Positions 60,780 to 64,000 of a stretch of DNA of 64,000 nt are shown piece after piece. Each line of letters opens with the position of its first letter. Position 1 is the stretch's first letter. Both the position numbers and the translations under genes were made by a program. The notes beneath the pieces are model-generated. The model searched no databases. It had not been told where the DNA came from and saw nothing but the letters and a program-made list of their open reading frames with translations. Source of the DNA: Aminobacterium mobile DSM 12262 (GTDB lineage Bacteria; Synergistota; Synergistia; Synergistales; Aminobacteriaceae); assembly GCF_000526395.1 (NCBI RefSeq), contig NZ_JAFZ01000001.1, forward strand, positions 248,001-312,000, read 5' to 3'.

Positions 60780-62036
60780 ATGTTTGAGAAGTCATGGGAA
60801 GTGTTGGTAAAGACAGACCCAGCTATAGCCGATATCATAAGCCGCGAGAGGGATCGTCAGGATCATGGTATCGAGTTGATCGCTTCCGAAAATTTTGTTT
60901 CTCCTGCAGTGTTGTGTGCTATGGGGTCTATCCTGACCAATAAATATGCGGAGGGGTACCCGGCCCACCGTTATTATGGTGGCTGCCACATTGTTGACGA
61001 GGCCGAAAATCTGGCACGAGACAGAGCGAAGAAACTCTTCGGGTGCGATCATGTGAACGTACAGCCTCATTCAGGTTCTCAGGCCAACATGGCAGTTTAC
61101 TTCACATGCCTTAAGCCAGGGGATACGATTTTGGCCATGAACTTGTCCCATGGCGGACACCTGACCCACGGTTCCCCAGTAAACTTTTCAGGGAAGCTTT
61201 ATAACATTGTTCCCTATGGAGTCAGCCGAGATACGGAGACCATCGACTTTTCCGAAGTAGAGCGGCTGGCGTTGGAACATCATCCGAAGCTTATTGTATG
61301 CGGAGCGAGCGCCTATCCTCGCGAGATTGACGCTGAGAGATTCAGAGAGATAGCGGACAAAGTAGGCGCTCTCCTCATGTTTGACATAGCCCATATAGCA
61401 GGACTCGTGGCAGCTGGACTTCATAAAGATCCGGTTCCCTTCTGCGACTTTGTAACCACCACGACCCACAAGACCCTTCGGGGTCCCCGGGGCGGTATGA
61501 TCATGTGCCGAGAGCAGTATGCGAAAGACCTGGACAAGAGCATCTTCCCGGGAATGCAGGGAGGTCCTCTGATGCACGTGATCGCGGCGAAGGCAGTAGC
61601 CTTTGAGGAAGCCCTTCAGCCGTCCTTCAAGAGCTACCAGAAGAAGATAGTGGAGAACGCCGCCGTTTTGGCTGACGAGCTGTTGAGCCACGACCTTCAT
61701 CTCGTATCAGGTGGAACGGACAACCATCTGATCCTCATTAACCTTACGAGCCGCAACGTGACAGGCAAGGCAGTGGAGGCAGCGCTTGACAAGGCTGGGA
61801 TTACGGTGAACAAGAATACGGTTCCCTTCGAGACCCAAAGTCCCTTTGTGACGAGCGGCATCCGCATCGGGACCCCGGCGGTAACCACCCGTGGTTTTGG
61901 CTCAGACGAGATGAAGAAGATAGCGGCGTGGATCAACGACGTGGTGGATAATGTAGAGAACGAGAAGGTGTTGTCGAGGATCCGCGGTGAAGTTCTGGAG
62001 CTGTGCGGAAAATATCCTCTTTACGCAGGGTTTTAA
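60780..62036 (+). CDS. glyA: Serine hydroxymethyltransferase
   Basis: A 418-residue fold I PLP enzyme interconverting glycine plus methylene-tetrahydrofolate and serine. [58 protein letters not shown] and the PLP-lysine motif [17 protein letters not shown] are intact. From about 61250 onward the codon choice shifts toward G/C-ending codons (AAG, GAG, GAC, CTG, GGC), unlike the flanking genes and the first third of this gene. It completes the threonine-glycine-serine module. RBS AAAGGAGAGG precedes the ATG. Confidence 0.97.
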   Translation: MFEKSWEVLVKTDPAIADIISRERDRQDHGIELIASENFVSPAVLCAMGSILTNKYAEGYPAHRYYGGCHIVDEAENLARDRAKKLFGCDHVNVQPHSGSQANMAVYFTCLKPGDTILAMNLSHGGHLTHGSPVNFSGKLYNIVPYGVSRDTETIDFSEVERLALEHHPKLIVCGASAYPREIDAERFREIADKVGALLMFDIAHIAGLVAAGLHKDPVPFCDFVTTTTHKTLRGPRGGMIMCREQYAKDLDKSIFPGMQGGPLMHVIAAKAVAFEEALQPSFKSYQKKIVENAAVLADELLSHDLHLVSGGTDNHLILINLTSRNVTGKAVEAALDKAGITVNKNTVPFETQSPFVTSGIRIGTPAVTTRGFGSDEMKKIAAWINDVVDNVENEKVLSRIRGEVLELCGKYPLYAGF

Positions 62037-62062
62037 TCATATCTACTCCTTTACAAAATAGT

Positions 62063-62096
62063 AGGCTGGGATTTTTTCCCAGCCTTTTCTTTTTTG
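62063..62096 (+). terminator. Intrinsic terminator after glyA
   Basis: AGGCTGGGA (62063-62071) and TCCCAGCCT (62077-62085) form a 9-bp stem, followed by TTTCTTTTTT. Confidence 0.88.
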
Positions 62097-62183
62097 CAGA
62101 ACTGTAACTTGAATAAAAATCTTTTCCAGTGTATTCTTTCTCTCAGAATTGAAGTCCGTGTTTTGAATATGGAGGAAATTGTA

Positions 62184-63008
62184 GTGCATTCAATGGTTCG
62201 TCGAGCGTTGTCTTTTTCGTTAGGGGCTCTCTATTTTTCCTATATTTTAGCCCCTATTTTTTTGATTTTAGTGGGGTCTTTGGGGGCGAAATGGTTTGGT
62301 ACCCTGCTCCCAGAAGGGTTTACGTGGTCATGGTATTTGGATCTTTTTTCTCAGCCCATGTACATGGATGCCTTGAAAAGAAGCCTTCTTGTAGCCTTTC
62401 TGACTGTTGTCGGTAATGCTTTTATCTCTCTTCCTGCTGTATATGCCGTTCATGTTCTTGACAGACCAGTGTTGCGATCTATCTTCAACTTTACAATTCT
62501 TTTGCCAGTAGCTATTCCTCCTGTTGTAATGGGACTCGGCATGATACAGGCTTTTAACTGGCCAGGAATGGCTCTTGTAGGTACATGGCAGCTTCTTGTT
62601 GCTGCCCATATGGTTTATACTCTCCCCTTTATGCTCCGTCCCCTCATGGCGAATATGGATCTCATCAACTGGAAAACACTGGAGGAAGCGGGATTTTCTC
62701 TTGGTGCTGGAACCATGGTTATGATGCGCCGTGTACTGGTTCCTAATCTTCTGCCAGGGCTTATTTCTGGGGCTCTTATGACATTTGCCATGTCTTTAGG
62801 GGAGTTTCAGCTCTCGGTAATGCTTACGGGTTCTCAGAGTCAGACCTATCCTGTTGTTTTATATCAGGCCTTTTACGTAAGTACGGGCTTTGCCTGTGCT
62901 GCTACTACAATATTAGCTGGACTCTCCCTTTTCTCTCTCTTTTGTGTGTTGGGGCTAGGAGCCCTTTTTGGTAAATCAGGTCACGAACAGACACTTCTCG
63001 GGAGTTGA
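62184..63008 (+). CDS. ABC transporter permease, PotC/PhnV-like
   Basis: A 274-residue inner-membrane permease with about six helices. The EAA-type cytoplasmic loop is LEEAGFSLGAGTMVMMRRVLVPNLLPGL, shown here as LEEAGFSLGAG and VLVPNLLPGL, which contacts the ATPase. Resembles permeases of polyamine, phosphonate or iron importers. I start at GTG 62184, eight bases after GGAGG; the longer frame runs into the glyA terminator. Only one permease is seen here and no binding protein precedes it, so the partner permease and binding protein must lie elsewhere, probably beyond the window. Confidence 0.85.
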   Translation: MHSMVRRALSFSLGALYFSYILAPIFLILVGSLGAKWFGTLLPEGFTWSWYLDLFSQPMYMDALKRSLLVAFLTVVGNAFISLPAVYAVHVLDRPVLRSIFNFTILLPVAIPPVVMGLGMIQAFNWPGMALVGTWQLLVAAHMVYTLPFMLRPLMANMDLINWKTLEEAGFSLGAGTMVMMRRVLVPNLLPGLISGALMTFAMSLGEFQLSVMLTGSQSQTYPVVLYQAFYVSTGFACAATTILAGLSLFSLFCVLGLGALFGKSGHEQTLLGS

Positions 63009-63013
63009 GAAAT

Positions 63014-63499
63014 ATGAAAATAGTGAGTGTTATAGGCACATCAACTGCAGATGAAACCGTTTGGAATAATGCGTATCAAGTAGGACGGCTTCTTGCGAAA
63101 AACAGATGTGTTGTGGTGTGTGGTGGTCGCGGTGGAGTTATGGAAGCAGTGTGTCGTGGCGTCGCCGAGGGAAAAGGGATATCTATTGGTATCTTACCGG
63201 GAGAACGTTCGGAAGCTAATTTATGGGTGACGATCCCCCTTTCTACGTGCCTTGGAGAGGCGCGTAATACGGTTGTAGTTTCAGCTGGGGACGTTGTAAT
63301 TTCTATTGGAGGAGCTTTTGGGACCCTCTCTGAAATAGGGTTTGCCCTAAAAATGGGGCGGCCGGTAATAGCTTTGGGGACGTGGCAGATTCAGGATGAA
63401 AAAGGCGAACCAGCGCCGCTAATTCATGCCGAAACTCCTGAAGAAGCAGTACAAGTGGCTCTTTCCATATTTGAAAATGAAAGGGACGAAAAAGAGTGA
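63014..63499 (+). CDS. TIGR00725/LOG-like Rossmann nucleotide-binding protein
   Basis: A 161-residue protein of the TIGR00725 group related to the LOG/DprA fold. VSVIGTSTADE at the N-terminus, VVVCGGRGGVMEAVCRG, GILPGERSEAN, and ISIGGAFGTLSEIGFALKMGRPVIAL (the PGGxGTxxE-like motif, here GGAFGTLSE) show it. LOG relatives are cytokinin-type nucleoside monophosphate phosphoribohydrolases, but this subgroup is uncharacterised. I start at ATG 63014 with GGAG nine bases upstream. Its placement between an ABC permease and its ATPase, with overlap to the latter, is unusual. Confidence 0.85.
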   Translation: MKIVSVIGTSTADETVWNNAYQVGRLLAKNRCVVVCGGRGGVMEAVCRGVAEGKGISIGILPGERSEANLWVTIPLSTCLGEARNTVVVSAGDVVISIGGAFGTLSEIGFALKMGRPVIALGTWQIQDEKGEPAPLIHAETPEEAVQVALSIFENERDEKE

Positions 63500-64000
63500 G
63501 TAGTGTAGATCTTCAACATGTAGTAAAACGATTCGGCCATTTTATTGCGGTAGATAATATTTCTTTAAAGGTAGAGAAGGCCGAATTTTTATCTCTTCTT
63601 GGCCCCTCAGGTTGTGGTAAGACTACAACGTTGCGCCTTATAGCGGGCTTTCTCCGTGCTGATGAGGGGAAAATCGTTATTGGGGGAGAGGATAAAACCC
63701 ATACTGGGCCTCGAAATCGAAGAGTGGGCCTTGTCTTTCAGAACTACGCTCTTTTCCCCAATCTCAGCGTTTTTGAGAATGTAGCTTTTGGTCTCAGAGT
63801 TCAAAAAGTAAAAGAGAAAGAGATAGAACAGCGAGTTATGGAACTTTTGGAAATGGTAGGGCTTGCAGAGAAGCGTTGCGGGTACTCCAAAGAACTTTCT
63901 GGTGGACAGCAACAGCGAGTAGCTCTTGCTCGAGCTCTTGCCATTCGTCCCGATGTTTTGCTTCTTGATGAGCCTCTTTCTGCTCTTGACGCTAAGGTAA
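63496..64000 (+). CDS. ABC transporter ATP-binding protein, cut by window end
   Basis: A GTG-initiated frame overlapping the previous stop (GTGA) and open to the last base, giving 168 residues of a PotA/FbpC-type ATPase. Walker A LGPSGCGKTTTLRL (about residues 35-48), Q-loop VFQNYALFPNLSVFENVAFG, signature ELSGGQQQRVALARALA and Walker B VLLLDEPLSALDAKV are all visible. It drives the importer whose permease lies at 62184-63008. Substrates of relatives include polyamines, thiamine, phosphonates, sulfate and ferric iron; nothing here decides. The C-terminal regulatory domain lies beyond the window. Confidence 0.93.
   Translation, partial: MSSVDLQHVVKRFGHFIAVDNISLKVEKAEFLSLLGPSGCGKTTTLRLIAGFLRADEGKIVIGGEDKTHTGPRNRRVGLVFQNYALFPNLSVFENVAFGLRVQKVKEKEIEQRVMELLEMVGLAEKRCGYSKELSGGQQQRVALARALAIRPDVLLLDEPLSALDAKV

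Noticed and set aside
1-64000. tRNA, rRNA, CRISPR array or complete transposase gene
   Set aside because: No T-loop GGTTCGAATC-type cores with acceptor pairing, no spaced direct repeats and no transposase motifs were noticed on reading; a tRNA or covariance search was not possible here.

Overview
The window reads as the chromosome of an anaerobic, amino-acid-fermenting Gram-negative bacterium. The gene mix (duplicated butyrate kinase/phosphate butyryltransferase genes, 5-oxoproline, threonine and glyoxylate/glycine genes, several peptidase-type hydrolases, osmoregulated periplasmic glucan genes implying an outer membrane, no respiratory genes) and a moderate G+C with strong Shine-Dalgarno sites fit a Synergistota member such as an Aminobacterium relative. 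That assignment is inference from gene content; no rRNA gene is present. No tRNA, complete insertion sequence, prophage or CRISPR array was seen.

Layout. 1-3.9 kb: buk(partial)-ptb-ptb-buk. 4.1-7.8 kb: IclR regulator, alanine-glyoxylate-type aminotransferase, HOGA-type 4-hydroxy-2-oxoglutarate aldolase, deoC. 7.9-9.8 kb: FKBP/SlyD-like isomerase, two tandem small OB-fold-like paralogues, thiol peroxidase. 10-19.7 kb: an HD-GYP protein, then a minus-strand run of GGDEF cyclase, MATE pump, MarR regulator, opgG, a split-off opgH N-terminal domain, opgH and nudC. 19.8-23.2 kb: MFS transporter, a B12-fold/DUF2284 fusion and an ion-transporter-family permease. 23.3-30.7 kb: YhaO/YhaN-like nuclease pair, an orphan CitB-type regulator with Glu at the phosphorylation site, and a chemoreceptor. 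30.8-35.5 kb: the 5-oxoprolinase operon (ycsG-like, pxpB, pxpC, pxpA, ycsI-like). 35.5-42.4 kb: GNAT, dnaK with a palindromic promoter, DUF2156, PepV-like dipeptidase, CoA-disulfide-reductase-like flavoprotein. 42.4-43.6 kb: Spy/CpxP-like protein, a flavoprotein pseudogene and a DUF3343 protein. 43.6-47.5 kb: a Phe-rich leader peptide and terminator ahead of a DUF3100 transporter, M20 amidohydrolase and D-threonine-aldolase-like enzyme. 47.6-51.4 kb: larC, larE, malic enzyme and a decayed citF tail. 51.5-56.8 kb: beta-propeller sensor kinase, NarL-type regulator, glycerate 2-kinase. 57.1-62.0 kb: SLC1-type symporter, threonine dehydrogenase, 2-amino-3-ketobutyrate CoA ligase, serine hydroxymethyltransferase. 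62.1-64 kb: the start of an ABC importer.

How the genes work together. Several blocks are small catabolic modules feeding acyl-CoA and one-carbon/glycine metabolism: threonine to glycine to serine (tdh-kbl-glyA beside a symporter), hydroxyglutarate to glyoxylate to glycine (HOGA plus AGT), 5-oxoproline to glutamate, and acyl-CoA to acyl-phosphate to carboxylate plus ATP (ptb/buk).

The most striking feature is at 43577-43789: an extended -10 promoter, a 26-codon reading frame with nine Phe codons and a Phe-Trp-Tyr run, and a perfect 12-bp terminator stem with seven T's, directly ahead of a transporter/amidohydrolase operon. This is the classical layout of an amino-acid attenuator, here apparently placed on a scavenging operon rather than a biosynthetic one. 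All functional calls come from reading the sequence and recalling family motifs; no database search was run.
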